DNA of 64,000 nucleotides from Arthrobacter sp. ISL-30 (GCF_018613855.1 NZ_JAGGPK010000026.1:1-64000); one strand, 5' to 3'. Numbered from the stretch's first letter, positions 34,648-43,566 are shown. Notes: generated by a model not told the origin, from the sequence alone. Program-made: numbers and translations.

Positions 34648-34869
34648 CTAGGGCAGCAGGGCCGCTATCCCGATCCCCGCCGTTGCGACCCCCAGGACCA
34701 TTGAAATGGTCACGAGCACAACATGGACGGTCAGGAATTTCGTGGCCTTGCCTGAGGCGTCATGGGCGCGCGGATCCTTCAAGACGCGCCGAAGGAACTG
34801 CGGCCACACCACGAGGGACCAGACGCCGGCAATGACCAGGATCCAGGACAGGGCTGCAGGCAGCTCCAC
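34648..34869 (-). CDS. SCO4848 family small membrane protein
   Basis: 73 aa with a GTG start. Two transmembrane helices lie near residues 5-27 (LSWILVIAGVWSLVVWPQFL) and 46-72, joined by a basic loop (RRVLKDPRAHDASGKATKF). It matches the SCO4848 family of unknown function, conserved in actinobacteria. It is 6 bp downstream of the DUF2505 gene and probably cotranscribed with it. Confidence 0.85.
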   Translation of the reverse strand: MELPAALSWILVIAGVWSLVVWPQFLRRVLKDPRAHDASGKATKFLTVHVVLVTISMVLGVATAGIGIAALLP

Positions 34870-34875
34870 CGGGCT

Positions 34876-35373
34876 TTAGTGGCTTTCCAGCCAGGCCTGG
34901 GCCTGCTGGGACTGGATGTTCAGCGCCTTGCCCACCATCGGCTCTGCGGCTTCGGCAATCTTTCCGCCGAGGAACGGCACGGACGAGGTTACGTTGCCTT
35001 CCAGCTCCACGCGGGTGCTGCCGCCCTCAGCCACCAAACGCTGGATGGCCGAGACGTCCAAGGGAGCGCCGGAAATCTTCAGGGCGATGTCAGTGACGCG
35101 GGAACCGTCGGCTGCCGGAGCCTCCCACTTCTCCGTCTGGGTCACCGTGAGTTTCTCGCCGACGAACTTGCGGGCGATCTCCGGCAGGCGGGTGGTGGGA
35201 AGGGTGCGCACCGTGATGGTGGTGAACGCACCAGCGACGTCGCCCTCGATCGCGAAGGATTCCAGGGTGCCGCCAACGTATTCGCTGGTGTGGCGAAGGA
35301 AATCTTCATCGACGAATGTTGCTGTGACGCGGTCAACGCTGTGCGGCAGGGTTGTGGATGCACTCAGGGCCAT
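34876..35373 (-). CDS. DUF2505 domain-containing protein
   Basis: 165 aa soluble protein that fits the DUF2505 family, whose fold is START/SRPBCC-like. The N-terminal segment ALSASTTLPHSVDRVTATF and the C-terminal helix around IAEAAEPMVGKALNIQ are typical. No enzymatic residues are assigned. A GGAGG Shine-Dalgarno lies 4 nt before the ATG. It is first of a two-gene unit with the SCO4848-family gene, divergent from mfd. Confidence 0.85.
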   Translation of the reverse strand: MALSASTTLPHSVDRVTATFVDEDFLRHTSEYVGGTLESFAIEGDVAGAFTTITVRTLPTTRLPEIARKFVGEKLTVTQTEKWEAPAADGSRVTDIALKISGAPLDVSAIQRLVAEGGSTRVELEGNVTSSVPFLGGKIAEAAEPMVGKALNIQSQQAQAWLESH

Positions 35374-35578
35374 GGGTCCTCCGTGTAAGTCAGGCTTGGG
35401 GCTTTATTAGCAACCAACATCCTACGGGTTATGGCCGGTGATGCCCGCCACGGGACTCTTCGAGGGGTAGGGGCGGGGTAATCTGGAACGACCCGGGGTT
35501 TGTTCGAAAAATTCCGGGCATTTGTGTTGCCCGCCCAGCACCCACCCTAGGAGTTTGAGCCATGAGGGAGTCTCAGCC

Positions 35579-38500
35579 ATGAGCCTCAACGGTCTGCGCC
35601 GCGCTTTGGCGGAGGACGCGACGTTCGCGCGTGTCCGGACGGAAGCGGCCCGAAGCTTCGACGGGCGCAGCAACGACTACCAGATCAGCGCCCCTCCCGG
35701 CCTGCGGGCTGCCCTTTTGGCGGAGATGGCTGACGGGCTGGAAGCGGAGGGGCGGGCCGAAGGCGCCGCACCGGTGGTGTTGGCAGTGACGGCCACGGGA
35801 CGGGAAGCCGAAGACCTCACAGCGGCCTTGGGTGCCTATCTCCCGGCCGACGCCGTGGCGGCCTTCCCGAGCTGGGAGACCCTTCCGCACGAACGGCTCT
35901 CGCCGCGCTCCGACACAGTGGGCCGCAGACTATCCGTGCTGCGCCGCCTGGCGCACCCCGAATCCTCGACGGCGTCCGGCTTCCCGCAGCCGCTCCGCGT
36001 GGTGGTCGCTCCCGTTCGCGCCGTGGTCCAGCCGATCGTGGCCGGGCTGGGGGATCTGGTCCCCGTCACTTTGAAGGTGCGGCAGGAGAGGCCCTTTTCC
36101 GAGGTGGTCCGGAGCCTCGCCGATGCGGCCTATGCACGCGTGGACATGGTGACCCACCGCGGTGAGTTCGCGGTCCGCGGCGGAATCCTGGACGTCTTCC
36201 CTCCCACCGAGGACCATCCTGTCCGGGTGGAGTTCTTCGGCGATGAAGTAGACCAGATGCGGTGGTTCGCCGTGGCCGACCAGCGCTCGCTGTCCGGCCC
36301 GGCCGTGCACCACCCCACCGAGCTCCATGCACCTCCCTGCCGGGAAATCCTGATCACACCGTCGGTGATGTCCCGTGCCGCCAAACTCAAGGCGGAAATG
36401 CCAGCAGCGGCCGACATGCTGGAGAAAATCGCCGGCGGCATCGCCGTTGAGGGCATGGAGTCACTGGCTCCCGTGCTGGTGGACGCCATGGTGCCCTTCG
36501 TCGAACAACTGCCGGCCGGCTCCATTTCCGTGATCATCGAACCGGAAAAGGTCCGCACCCGTGCCCACGACCTCGCAGCCACTAACGAGGAGTTCCTCGA
36601 GGCAGCGTGGTCCACTGCCTCCGACGGCGGCTCCGCTCCGCTTGATCTCCTCTCCGGACATTCGACCGACCTCCATGCAGCCAGCTTCCGCTCCCTCAGG
36701 GACACACGCAGCGCCGCACTCGGCCACGAAGTGTCCTGGTGGTCCATTACGTCCCTCGCCACGGATGAGGACCTCGTCCTGGACATCGACGTCTTGAACC
36801 TGCATGCGCGGGAACCCAGGGGCTATCAGGGCGATGTGGCCGAAATGCTAGACTTCATCGGCTCGCACGTCAGGGACCAGTGGCGGATTGTGGTGGCCAC
36901 CGACGGTCCCGGTCCAGCTCAGCGCCTCGCCGAGCTGTTCCACGACGCCGACATCCCCTGCAGTCGGGTGGAATCCCTGGAGAAGGAGCCGCAGGCAGGC
37001 CTCATCGAGGTGACCACTGCCGCCGTCGGACGCGGTTTTGTCCTGGACGGGCTCAAACTGGCGCTGCTCACTGAAGCAGACCTGCTGGGCCGCACCTCGG
37101 CCAGTTCCACGAAGGACATGCGGCGCATGCCGTCCAAGCGCCGGAACGCCGTGGATCCGCTGCAGCTGCACGCCGGCGACTTCGTGGTGCACGAACAGCA
37201 CGGTATCGGTAAGTTCGTGGAGTTGATCCAGCGGAAGGTCGCGGGCGGCTCAAAGGATTCTGAAGGCGTCCGCGAATACCTCGTCCTGGAGTATGCGGCA
37301 TCGAAGCGGGGCGCGCCCGGGGACCGTTTGTTCGTTCCCACGGACCAGCTGGACCAGGTGACCCGCTATGTAGGCGGTGACACGCCGTCGCTGAGCAAGA
37401 TGGGCGGCGCGGACTGGGCGAGCACCAAGTCCAAGGCGCGCAAGGCCGTCAAGGAAATCGCCGGCGAGCTCATCCGTCTGTACTCGGCACGCATGGCCTC
37501 CCGCGGCTTCGCCTTCAGTACGGATACTCCCTGGCAGCGTGAGCTGGAGGATGCGTTCCCCTACGTCGAGACGCCGGACCAGCTGACCACGATCAACGAG
37601 GTCAAGGCCGACATGGAGCGGGAGATTCCCATGGACCGGCTGGTCTCGGGCGACGTCGGCTACGGCAAGACGGAGATTGCCGTGCGGGCTGCGTTCAAGG
37701 CGGTCCAGGACGGCAAGCAGGTGGCCGTGCTGGTTCCCACCACGCTCCTCGCGCAGCAGCATTATGAGACCTTCACGGAGCGGTTCTCCGGATTTCCGCT
37801 TCGGGTCAAGCCGTTGTCCCGTTTCCAGGGCACCAAGGAGGCCAAGGAAACCTCCGAGGGCGTGAAGAACGGCTCAGTCGACGTCGTCATCGGAACGCAT
37901 CGTCTGCTGTCCAAGGAGTTCGAATTCAAGGACCTTGGCCTGGTGATCGTGGATGAGGAACAGCGTTTCGGCGTGGAGCACAAGGAAGCGCTGAAGAAGA
38001 TGCGCACCAACGTGGACGTCCTGGCGATGAGTGCTACCCCGATCCCGCGTACCCTCGAGATGTCCCTGACCGGCATCCGCGAAACATCCACGCTGGCCAC
38101 GCCGCCGGAGGAACGCCACCCGGTGCTGACATATGTCGGCCCGTACACGGACAAGCAGACCTCCGCCGCGATCCGGCGTGAACTCATGCGTGAGGGTCAG
38201 GTGTTTTTCGTCCACAACCGCGTCTCCTCCATTGAGCGCGTAGCAGCCCAGCTCCGGGAACTCGTGCCCGAGGCCCGGATTGAGGTTGCCCACGGACAAA
38301 TGTCCGAGAGCCGCCTTGAAAAGATCATCGTGGACTTCTGGGAGAAGCGCTTTGATGTCCTGGTGTGCACTACCATCATCGAAACCGGCCTGGACATCTC
38401 CAACGCCAACACCCTGATTGTGGACGGTGCGGACAAGTACGGACTCTCGCAGCTGCACCAGCTCCGAGGCCGTGTGGGTCGCGGACGCGAACGGGCCTAC

Positions 38501-39235
38501 GCCTATTTCCTGTACCCGTCGGAGAAGCCGCTCGGCGAGGTCGCTTTGGAACGGCTCAAGGCCGTGGCGTCGCACAATGAGCTTGGCGCCGGGATGCAGC
38601 TGGCCATGAAGGACCTGGAAATCCGTGGCGCCGGAAACCTGTTGGGCGGCGAGCAGTCAGGCCACATCCAGGGTGTCGGCTTCGACCTCTATATCCGCCT
38701 GGTGGGCGAGGCCGTGGCTGATTACCGCGGTGAGGCTGAGGAGAAGGCCGCCGACATGAAGATCGAGCTGCCCGTCAACGCGCACCTGCCGCATGACTAC
38801 GTTCCGGGGGAGCGGCTCCGGCTCGAGGCCTACCGCAAGCTCGCCGCCGCTACCACCAATGAGGGCATCGACGAGGTGCTGGCCGAGCTCGTGGACCGCT
38901 ACGGCGAGCCGCCGCAGCCTGTACAGAACCTGATCGCCGTCGCCCGCTTCCGGGTGGGTGCCCGCGAGGCCGGACTGACCGACGTCGCACTCCAAGGCAA
39001 CTTCATTCGGTTCTCTCCGGCGCAGCTGCCCGAATCCAAGGTCATGCGCCTGAACCGCATGTACCCGGGGTCCCAGGCCAAGCCGGCGCTGGACGCCGTC
39101 CTGGTTCCCAAGCCCAAGACTGCCAGGATTGGCGGACGGGACCTTCAGGATGCCGAGATCCTCGAGTGGGCCAACAATGTGATCGCTGCCGTCTTCTCGG
39201 ACGCGACTGTTTCCGCCGTACCGGCTGGCGGCTAA
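35579..39235 (+). CDS. mfd: transcription-repair coupling factor
   Basis: 1218 aa. Mfd removes RNA polymerase stalled at DNA lesions and recruits UvrAB. The N-terminal UvrB-like module covers ~1-350, and an RNA-polymerase interaction domain lies near 530-600 (DFVVHEQHGIGKFV). The superfamily 2 translocase follows, with Walker A VSGDVGYGKTEIA, DEEQRFG box, GATPIPRTL-type motif (MSATPIPRTLEMS) and motif VI QLHQLRGRVGRG. A C-terminal autoinhibitory domain is present. I chose the ATG at 35579 (GGGAG upstream) over an upstream in-frame start at 35522. Confidence 0.96.
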   Translation: MSLNGLRRALAEDATFARVRTEAARSFDGRSNDYQISAPPGLRAALLAEMADGLEAEGRAEGAAPVVLAVTATGREAEDLTAALGAYLPADAVAAFPSWETLPHERLSPRSDTVGRRLSVLRRLAHPESSTASGFPQPLRVVVAPVRAVVQPIVAGLGDLVPVTLKVRQERPFSEVVRSLADAAYARVDMVTHRGEFAVRGGILDVFPPTEDHPVRVEFFGDEVDQMRWFAVADQRSLSGPAVHHPTELHAPPCREILITPSVMSRAAKLKAEMPAAADMLEKIAGGIAVEGMESLAPVLVDAMVPFVEQLPAGSISVIIEPEKVRTRAHDLAATNEEFLEAAWSTASDGGSAPLDLLSGHSTDLHAASFRSLRDTRSAALGHEVSWWSITSLATDEDLVLDIDVLNLHAREPRGYQGDVAEMLDFIGSHVRDQWRIVVATDGPGPAQRLAELFHDADIPCSRVESLEKEPQAGLIEVTTAAVGRGFVLDGLKLALLTEADLLGRTSASSTKDMRRMPSKRRNAVDPLQLHAGDFVVHEQHGIGKFVELIQRKVAGGSKDSEGVREYLVLEYAASKRGAPGDRLFVPTDQLDQVTRYVGGDTPSLSKMGGADWASTKSKARKAVKEIAGELIRLYSARMASRGFAFSTDTPWQRELEDAFPYVETPDQLTTINEVKADMEREIPMDRLVSGDVGYGKTEIAVRAAFKAVQDGKQVAVLVPTTLLAQQHYETFTERFSGFPLRVKPLSRFQGTKEAKETSEGVKNGSVDVVIGTHRLLSKEFEFKDLGLVIVDEEQRFGVEHKEALKKMRTNVDVLAMSATPIPRTLEMSLTGIRETSTLATPPEERHPVLTYVGPYTDKQTSAAIRRELMREGQVFFVHNRVSSIERVAAQLRELVPEARIEVAHGQMSESRLEKIIVDFWEKRFDVLVCTTIIETGLDISNANTLIVDGADKYGLSQLHQLRGRVGRGRERAYAYFLYPSEKPLGEVALERLKAVASHNELGAGMQLAMKDLEIRGAGNLLGGEQSGHIQGVGFDLYIRLVGEAVADYRGEAEEKAADMKIELPVNAHLPHDYVPGERLRLEAYRKLAAATTNEGIDEVLAELVDRYGEPPQPVQNLIAVARFRVGAREAGLTDVALQGNFIRFSPAQLPESKVMRLNRMYPGSQAKPALDAVLVPKPKTARIGGRDLQDAEILEWANNVIAAVFSDATVSAVPAGG

Positions 39236-39238
39236 GCC

Positions 39239-40051
39239 GTGATGGGGGGACACCACGCCGCGTCTGGAGCCGCGGCGTGGGTAGCCATTGCCTCGACCGG
39301 CCCCTACACCCTGGGCTGGTATCCGCTGGACGCCACCGGGATCCTGATCGGCGGTATGACGACGGCGGGCACCGCCCTGGTCTGCGACTGGGACCACCGC
39401 CACAGCACTGTGGCGCACTCGCTGCCCCCGGTGTCCAATGTGGTGGCGGCCGGAATCGAGAAGCTTAGCGGCGGGCACCGCCAGGGCACGCACTCGCTCC
39501 TGGGCGCCTCTGTGTTTGTGGTCCTCGCGGCGGTTGCCTCTCAGTTCCAGGTTTCGACGGCGGTCGGGACGCTTTCGGTCGGCGCCGGCGTGCTGTGCAT
39601 GCTCATGATCAACCTGGCGGCGAAGGCGCTCAAGCTCTTCCCGAAATCCGGCTGGATCAGCAACTGGATCTTCGCCCTTGTGATGGCGGGACTGGTGACG
39701 TGGTTCGCCCCGGAACAGTGGAGTTGGCTGCCGTTGTCCATGCTCGCGGGCGTGGTGGTGCACATCGTGGGAGACCTCGTGACAACCGGGGGAGTACCCC
39801 TGCTCTGGCCGATCGTCATCAAGCCACCGAAGTTCTGGCGGAAGATTCCCGTGCTGAACGATATCTGGAGGTCCAACGGGGCATTGTCCGTGCCGCTGCT
39901 GGGCAGGGCAGGCTCCAAACGGGAGTGGCTGGTCCTGATTCCGGTCAGCGGCTACGCGATGGTTGGCCTGTGCGTGGCTGCCTGGTCACTGGCAGAGTCC
40001 CACGTTCCAGCGGCGACCGCGCTGCTCAAGAGCCTTGTGGGGATGCTTTAG
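39239..40051 (+). CDS. membrane-bound metal-dependent hydrolase (DUF457/YdjM-like)
   Basis: 270 aa. The N-terminal region carries the family His motifs GGHHAASGAAAW and CDWDHRHSTVAHSLPP. A second GGHRQGTHSLLG motif is followed by about four hydrophobic helices and HIVGDLVTTGGVPLLWP. These His/Asp positions match the LexA-binding, putative hydrolase family, whose activity is not established. The gene starts 3 bp after mfd (GTG-ATG, either codon possible) and is probably cotranscribed. Confidence 0.83.
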   Translation: MMGGHHAASGAAAWVAIASTGPYTLGWYPLDATGILIGGMTTAGTALVCDWDHRHSTVAHSLPPVSNVVAAGIEKLSGGHRQGTHSLLGASVFVVLAAVASQFQVSTAVGTLSVGAGVLCMLMINLAAKALKLFPKSGWISNWIFALVMAGLVTWFAPEQWSWLPLSMLAGVVVHIVGDLVTTGGVPLLWPIVIKPPKFWRKIPVLNDIWRSNGALSVPLLGRAGSKREWLVLIPVSGYAMVGLCVAAWSLAESHVPAATALLKSLVGML

Positions 40052-40065
40052 CGCGCCTCGTTAAG

Positions 40066-40127
40066 CAACTGACTCGCAGTTGTGGTCGTTAAAACTCGTC
40101 TTAACGACCACAACTGCGAGCCAGTTG
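40066..40127. terminator. long inverted repeat between convergent genes, member of a dispersed hairpin family
   Basis: A perfect 20-bp stem (40073-40092 with 40101-40120) closes an 8-nt loop and is extended by CAACT/AGTTG (40066-40070 with 40123-40127). It is a strong bidirectional terminator. Its right arm matches 85-110 near the start of this window, so it also behaves as a repeated element. Confidence 0.8.
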
Positions 40128-40143
40128 GGTAAATGCGTGAGTC

Positions 40144-40407
40144 TTAGCTTTCGCCAGCGGAGTCTGAGCGGCCAAGGATGGTCTGCGGGATCCAGAAGGC
40201 CAGGGCGAACAGGACGAGGCAGACTGCCATAGGCCACGGGTTGTCCAGCGTCAGGAAGGACAGGGAGTAGATGGCGCCGAGGAACAGCGCGATCATGATC
40301 GCGAAGATGGCCAGGCTCGAGGCGAGGCTGTTCTCGTTCTCGACGGGCGTGCTGACTGAGTTCCTGGACGTTGATTCGTTCCTGGACGCTGCTTCGTTCC
40401 TGGACAT
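40144..40407 (-). CDS. small two-helix membrane protein with an SRNE repeat tail
   Basis: 87 aa from the ATG at 40407, which has GAGGAGG 5 nt upstream. A longer frame would run into deoC. The N-terminus has three short repeats (SRNEAASRNESTSRNSVS), each encoded by an 18-bp unit sharing the core GTCCAGGAAC. Two hydrophobic helices follow near residues 30-50 and 55-75. I do not recognise a family. It lies 52 bp downstream of deoC on the same strand. Confidence 0.65.
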   Translation of the reverse strand: MSRNEAASRNESTSRNSVSTPVENENSLASSLAIFAIMIALFLGAIYSLSFLTLDNPWPMAVCLVLFALAFWIPQTILGRSDSAGES

Positions 40408-40459
40408 TGATTCCTCCTCGGCCCCGCGGGGCTCAAACTGTGGCGGCTGCGGGCGCTCG

Positions 40460-41155
40460 TCAGTAGGCGGATGAACCTTGTTCACCCTTTGCTTCACCGC
40501 CGACGATGGCAATTCCGGAGCTGGCGCCAATACGTGTTGCACCTGCAGCAATCATAGCCTGAGCGTCGGCGAGGGATCGCACTCCGCCCGATGCCTTGAC
40601 GCCCATGTCCGGGCCGACAGTGCTTCGCATCAGCGCAATGTCCTCGACGGTGGCACCTCCGCCGTTGAAGCCCGTGGAGGTCTTGACGAAGTCCGCGCCT
40701 GCCTCGACCGCCGCTTCACATGCGAGAACCTTCTGTTCATCGCTCAACAGGGCGGTCTCGATGATCACCTTGAGGATGGCCTCACCTGCATGGACAGCCT
40801 CGGCGACAGCCGTAATGTCGTCTACCAAGGTTCCCTTGTCGTTGGCGCGTGCGGCGGCGATGTTGATCACCATGTCGATCTCGTCGGCTCCGTCCAGCGC
40901 GGCGCCTCGCGCTTCAAAGGCCTTGACGTCGCTGGGGGTGGCTCCGAACGGAAAACCCACCACTGAACACGTCAGGACCCCCGTGCCTTTGAGGGCTTTG
41001 ACCACGGTCTTCACCCACACGGGATTCACGCACACCGACTTGAAGCGGTACTCGGCCGCCTCGGCACAGAGCTTGAGGATTTCGGCTTCGCTGGCCTCGG
41101 GCTTGAGCAGGGTGTGGTCGATGTAGGAGGCGATCGTGGCGGCGTCGATGCTCAT
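40460..41155 (-). CDS. deoC: deoxyribose-phosphate aldolase
   Basis: 231 aa. It splits 2-deoxyribose-5-phosphate into glyceraldehyde-3-phosphate and acetaldehyde in deoxynucleoside catabolism. The Schiff-base Lys is in [15 protein letters not shown] and the second catalytic Lys in [10 protein letters not shown]. The N-terminal [11 protein letters not shown] is typical. The ATG at 41155 has GGAAGG 6 nt upstream and is preferred over an in-frame start at 41206. The other nucleoside gene in the window (purine nucleoside phosphorylase) is 12 kb away. Confidence 0.94.
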   Translation of the reverse strand: MSIDAATIASYIDHTLLKPEASEAEILKLCAEAAEYRFKSVCVNPVWVKTVVKALKGTGVLTCSVVGFPFGATPSDVKAFEARGAALDGADEIDMVINIAAARANDKGTLVDDITAVAEAVHAGEAILKVIIETALLSDEQKVLACEAAVEAGADFVKTSTGFNGGGATVEDIALMRSTVGPDMGVKASGGVRSLADAQAMIAAGATRIGASSGIAIVGGEAKGEQGSSAY

Positions 41156-41258
41156 GGCGGTCCTTCCGTGGCGGGCCTTGTGGGCTAGGGATGCCGCGTT
41201 GATCACGGCTCGTCAGGTGACCATCTTGCCACAGGGAAAATGGGCCACATCGAATACC

Positions 41259-42119
41259 CTAGGCAGCCACCTGCGGCCGGTCGGCCAACTGGCCGCTCTC
41301 TTCGAGCAGGCGCGCCGAGCAAATCCCGGCTGCCGCCTCGGCGGACACCATGAGGCCAAGCCGGACGCCGTCGAACGACGCCGCGTCCCCGATGGCCCAG
41401 ATTCCCGAAACCGTGGTGCTGAAGTCCTTGGCCACGGCGATTCCGCCGCCAGGTGCGGTGCGCAGTCCGGCGCTGAGCGCCAGCTCGTCCTTCGGCGACC
41501 GTTCCTCTGCCAAAACTACGAGGTCGGCGTTCATCCTGCTGCCGTCCTCAAACAGGATTCCCGCGGCCGGCAGCACGGAGCCTGCCACGGTGGGGACGAC
41601 GGCGGCAGGCCGCTCAGTTGTCCGGATGGGGCGGACACCGCGGGCCCGAAGAACGGCCTCGGCCTGACCTGCGCTCGGGCCTGTACCCACCAGGATTCCC
41701 AAGGGGCGTCGGCCCAAAACCCGCGTGACCTCCTTGACGGCCTTGCCGATCCCGGCGGCATCGTCAACGGTGGAGTAGCTGAGGCAGCGGGTGGCACCCT
41801 CGACAGGGGGAAGGGCCGGGGCCGCACCGGTAGCGATCACGAGCAGGTCATAGCGGAACTCCATGCCGTCGGCGGTGGTGACGCTGTGCCCTTCCGGGTC
41901 GATGAACGCCGCTGGCTGCCCGAAGCGGACGGACACCTGCGGGAGGGCGGCCAGCTGGAGCAGCTCTTCGGTGCAGTCGTCCCTGTTGCTCAGGACGGTG
42001 ATGCTGCCGGTGAAGCCTTTGCGGTCCAACTGCCGCACCAGGGCCTGGGCGGATTGCCCCGCACCGGCGATGACGATACGTGTTGGATTGGGTGCCGTGG
42101 TGGATGCGGTGGCGGACAT
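41259..42119 (-). CDS. compact FAD/NAD(P)-dependent oxidoreductase
   Basis: 286 aa, resembling the N-terminal flavoprotein half of NirB but shorter. The FAD fold begins IVIAGAGQSAQALV (GxGxxS instead of GxGxxG/A). The region that normally carries the LPYDRV-type motif is shortened. VIATGAAPALPP and GIWAIGDAA are present. The NAD(P)-site glycines are altered (VGTGPSAGQAEAV). It follows the HemD fusion on the same strand but has its own 259-bp upstream region with a GlnR-like phased motif. I infer a redox role linked to nitrogen assimilation; the substrate is unknown and NAD(P)H use is uncertain. Confidence 0.75.
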   Translation of the reverse strand: MSATASTTAPNPTRIVIAGAGQSAQALVRQLDRKGFTGSITVLSNRDDCTEELLQLAALPQVSVRFGQPAAFIDPEGHSVTTADGMEFRYDLLVIATGAAPALPPVEGATRCLSYSTVDDAAGIGKAVKEVTRVLGRRPLGILVGTGPSAGQAEAVLRARGVRPIRTTERPAAVVPTVAGSVLPAAGILFEDGSRMNADLVVLAEERSPKDELALSAGLRTAPGGGIAVAKDFSTTVSGIWAIGDAASFDGVRLGLMVSAEAAAGICSARLLEESGQLADRPQVAA

Positions 42120-42184
42120 GGGAGTGGCCCTTTCGCTGGATTGACCTGGTGGGTACGTGCTTGGCTCCAGCGTAGGGGCGCGGT

Positions 42185-42222
42185 TTTTCGGCGGTGTTTC
42201 CCCGTTGTTGCCCTCCGGGGAC
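42185..42222 (-). promoter_or_regulatory. GlnR-box-like motif upstream of the compact flavoprotein gene
   Basis: Read on the gene strand: GTCCC-n6-GCAAC-n6-GAAAC-n6-GAAAA. The published GlnR box is GTnAC-n6-GaAAC repeated on an 11-bp period, and each pentamer here is one mismatch away. The proximal edge is 66 bp from the start codon, close to the 69 bp seen at nirB. Confidence 0.4.
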
Positions 42223-42300
42223 TGGCCGTTCGCTGATGTTTACCGGCCGGTAATAACGTGCATCACACTTAGTGGTCGGGGCGTCCTGTCCACTCATGAA

Positions 42301-42337
42301 AATGCCCCGCACCAGCACAGTGCTGGCACGAGGCATT
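42301..42337 (-). terminator. hairpin downstream of the HemD-fusion gene
   Basis: AATGCC (42301-42306) pairs with GGCATT (42332-42337), and inside it CCAGCA (42312-42317) pairs with TGCTGG (42321-42326). It lies 42 bp past the stop of the HemD fusion, consistent with the end of the nirB-cobA-hemD transcript. Confidence 0.6.
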
Positions 42338-42378
42338 CGCACTGACTCTTGGCTGGCAGGCGGACATGCCAGGCGGAC

Positions 42379-43566
42379 TCAGACGCGGATCCGGTACCCC
42401 CGCTTGACGACTGTCTCGACGAGTTTTCCGTCAGGCAACGAGGACCGCAGTCGGCTTACCGTCATGTCCAGCGCATGGACGGAGCCGCGCAGTTCCAGGA
42501 GTTCGGACAAGGACTCCCGGGACAGCACCGCGCCGCCGGCGCCCAGGAGGGCCCGGAGCAACAGCAGGGGCGCGGGAGCCAGGTCCACCGCCTCGCCATT
42601 GATCCGCAGTGAGCGGCCTCGCAGCTCGATGTTTCCGCTGCGGGTGTCAAGCCTGCGGACGTGGTTCAGGGCCAGGTGCTCGCAGACGAGGCGGATCAGG
42701 GCGCCCATCCGGTAGCGCTCCGGAATCAGGGGAGTGAGTCCGGCGTCGACCAGTGGCTGCGCGGTGACCGGGCCGACGGCGGCAACAGTAACGGTGCCCT
42801 TGAGGCTCTCAATCAGCTGGCGGTACATGCCCATCTCGTGGGCTGTGCTCCACATGGCGTCCACGGCGGGCGCGCTGGTGAAGGTTAGGACATCCAGGTT
42901 TCCGCTGCATACGGCTTCGATCAGGCGGGGCAGCCTGTCCTCGCCGTCGGGCTTGACCCAGCGGTACGGCGTCACGGTCAGCACATTGGCTCCCGACATC
43001 CGGAGCCGCTCAAGCTGCCGCACATCGGTGTAGCCGTGAAGCTGCACCGCCACGGTCTTTCCCCGGACGCCCTCGGCCAGGAGCATGTCCACCAGCGTGG
43101 CGGTGGTCTCGTCACTGCTGATTCCGACGTCGGCAAGCCCGGCTGCGCGCACGGCGCCCCGTGCCTTGGGGCCACGGACGAACATCCGGCAGGCGGACAG
43201 CGTCTCGAGGAGCTGCTCGCCGATTCCGAAGGAGTCCGCAGCCTCACACCAGCGGCGCATCCCGTAGGCCGTCGTCGCGATGCAGATGTCCGGCTGGGCG
43301 GTGATGATGGCACGCGTGTCTTCGATCAGCCGTACGTCCTCCTGGACCGGCGCGATTTTCAGCGCCGGTGCATGCAGGACTTCAGCGCCACGGCGCTCCA
43401 GGGCTTCAATGAGGTCCCGGGAGCGTCGATGGGAAGTAACGCCGATGCGGAAACCATCCAGGGGGGCTTCCACCGGATCGAGTGCGGCGGTCTCCTGTGG
43501 GGCAGATGCCTGCAGGGCCGCGGCGGGCGCCGCGACCTCTGCAGGAAGTGTCTTAACAAGGCTCAT
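42379..43566 (-). CDS. uroporphyrinogen-III synthase fused to a winged-helix DNA-binding domain
   Basis: 395 aa. Residues ~40-285 form the HemD fold (FRIGVTSHRRSRDLIEALE, VFVRGPKARGAVR region, TSAPAVDAMW), which closes the uroporphyrinogen III ring. Residues ~305-395 are an OmpR/PhoB-type winged helix (LAPAPLLLLRALL, SRESLSELLELRG, DMTVSRLRSSL, VETVVKRGYRIRV). The ATG at 43566 has AAAGGA 7 nt upstream. It is 11 bp downstream of cobA, in the nirB operon, so it probably supports sirohaem supply. Such HemD-regulator fusions are known in actinobacteria; whether the enzyme is active, or acts as a regulator of nitrogen genes, is open. Confidence 0.85.
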   Translation of the reverse strand: MSLVKTLPAEVAAPAAALQASAPQETAALDPVEAPLDGFRIGVTSHRRSRDLIEALERRGAEVLHAPALKIAPVQEDVRLIEDTRAIITAQPDICIATTAYGMRRWCEAADSFGIGEQLLETLSACRMFVRGPKARGAVRAAGLADVGISSDETTATLVDMLLAEGVRGKTVAVQLHGYTDVRQLERLRMSGANVLTVTPYRWVKPDGEDRLPRLIEAVCSGNLDVLTFTSAPAVDAMWSTAHEMGMYRQLIESLKGTVTVAAVGPVTAQPLVDAGLTPLIPERYRMGALIRLVCEHLALNHVRRLDTRSGNIELRGRSLRINGEAVDLAPAPLLLLRALLGAGGAVLSRESLSELLELRGSVHALDMTVSRLRSSLPDGKLVETVVKRGYRIRV

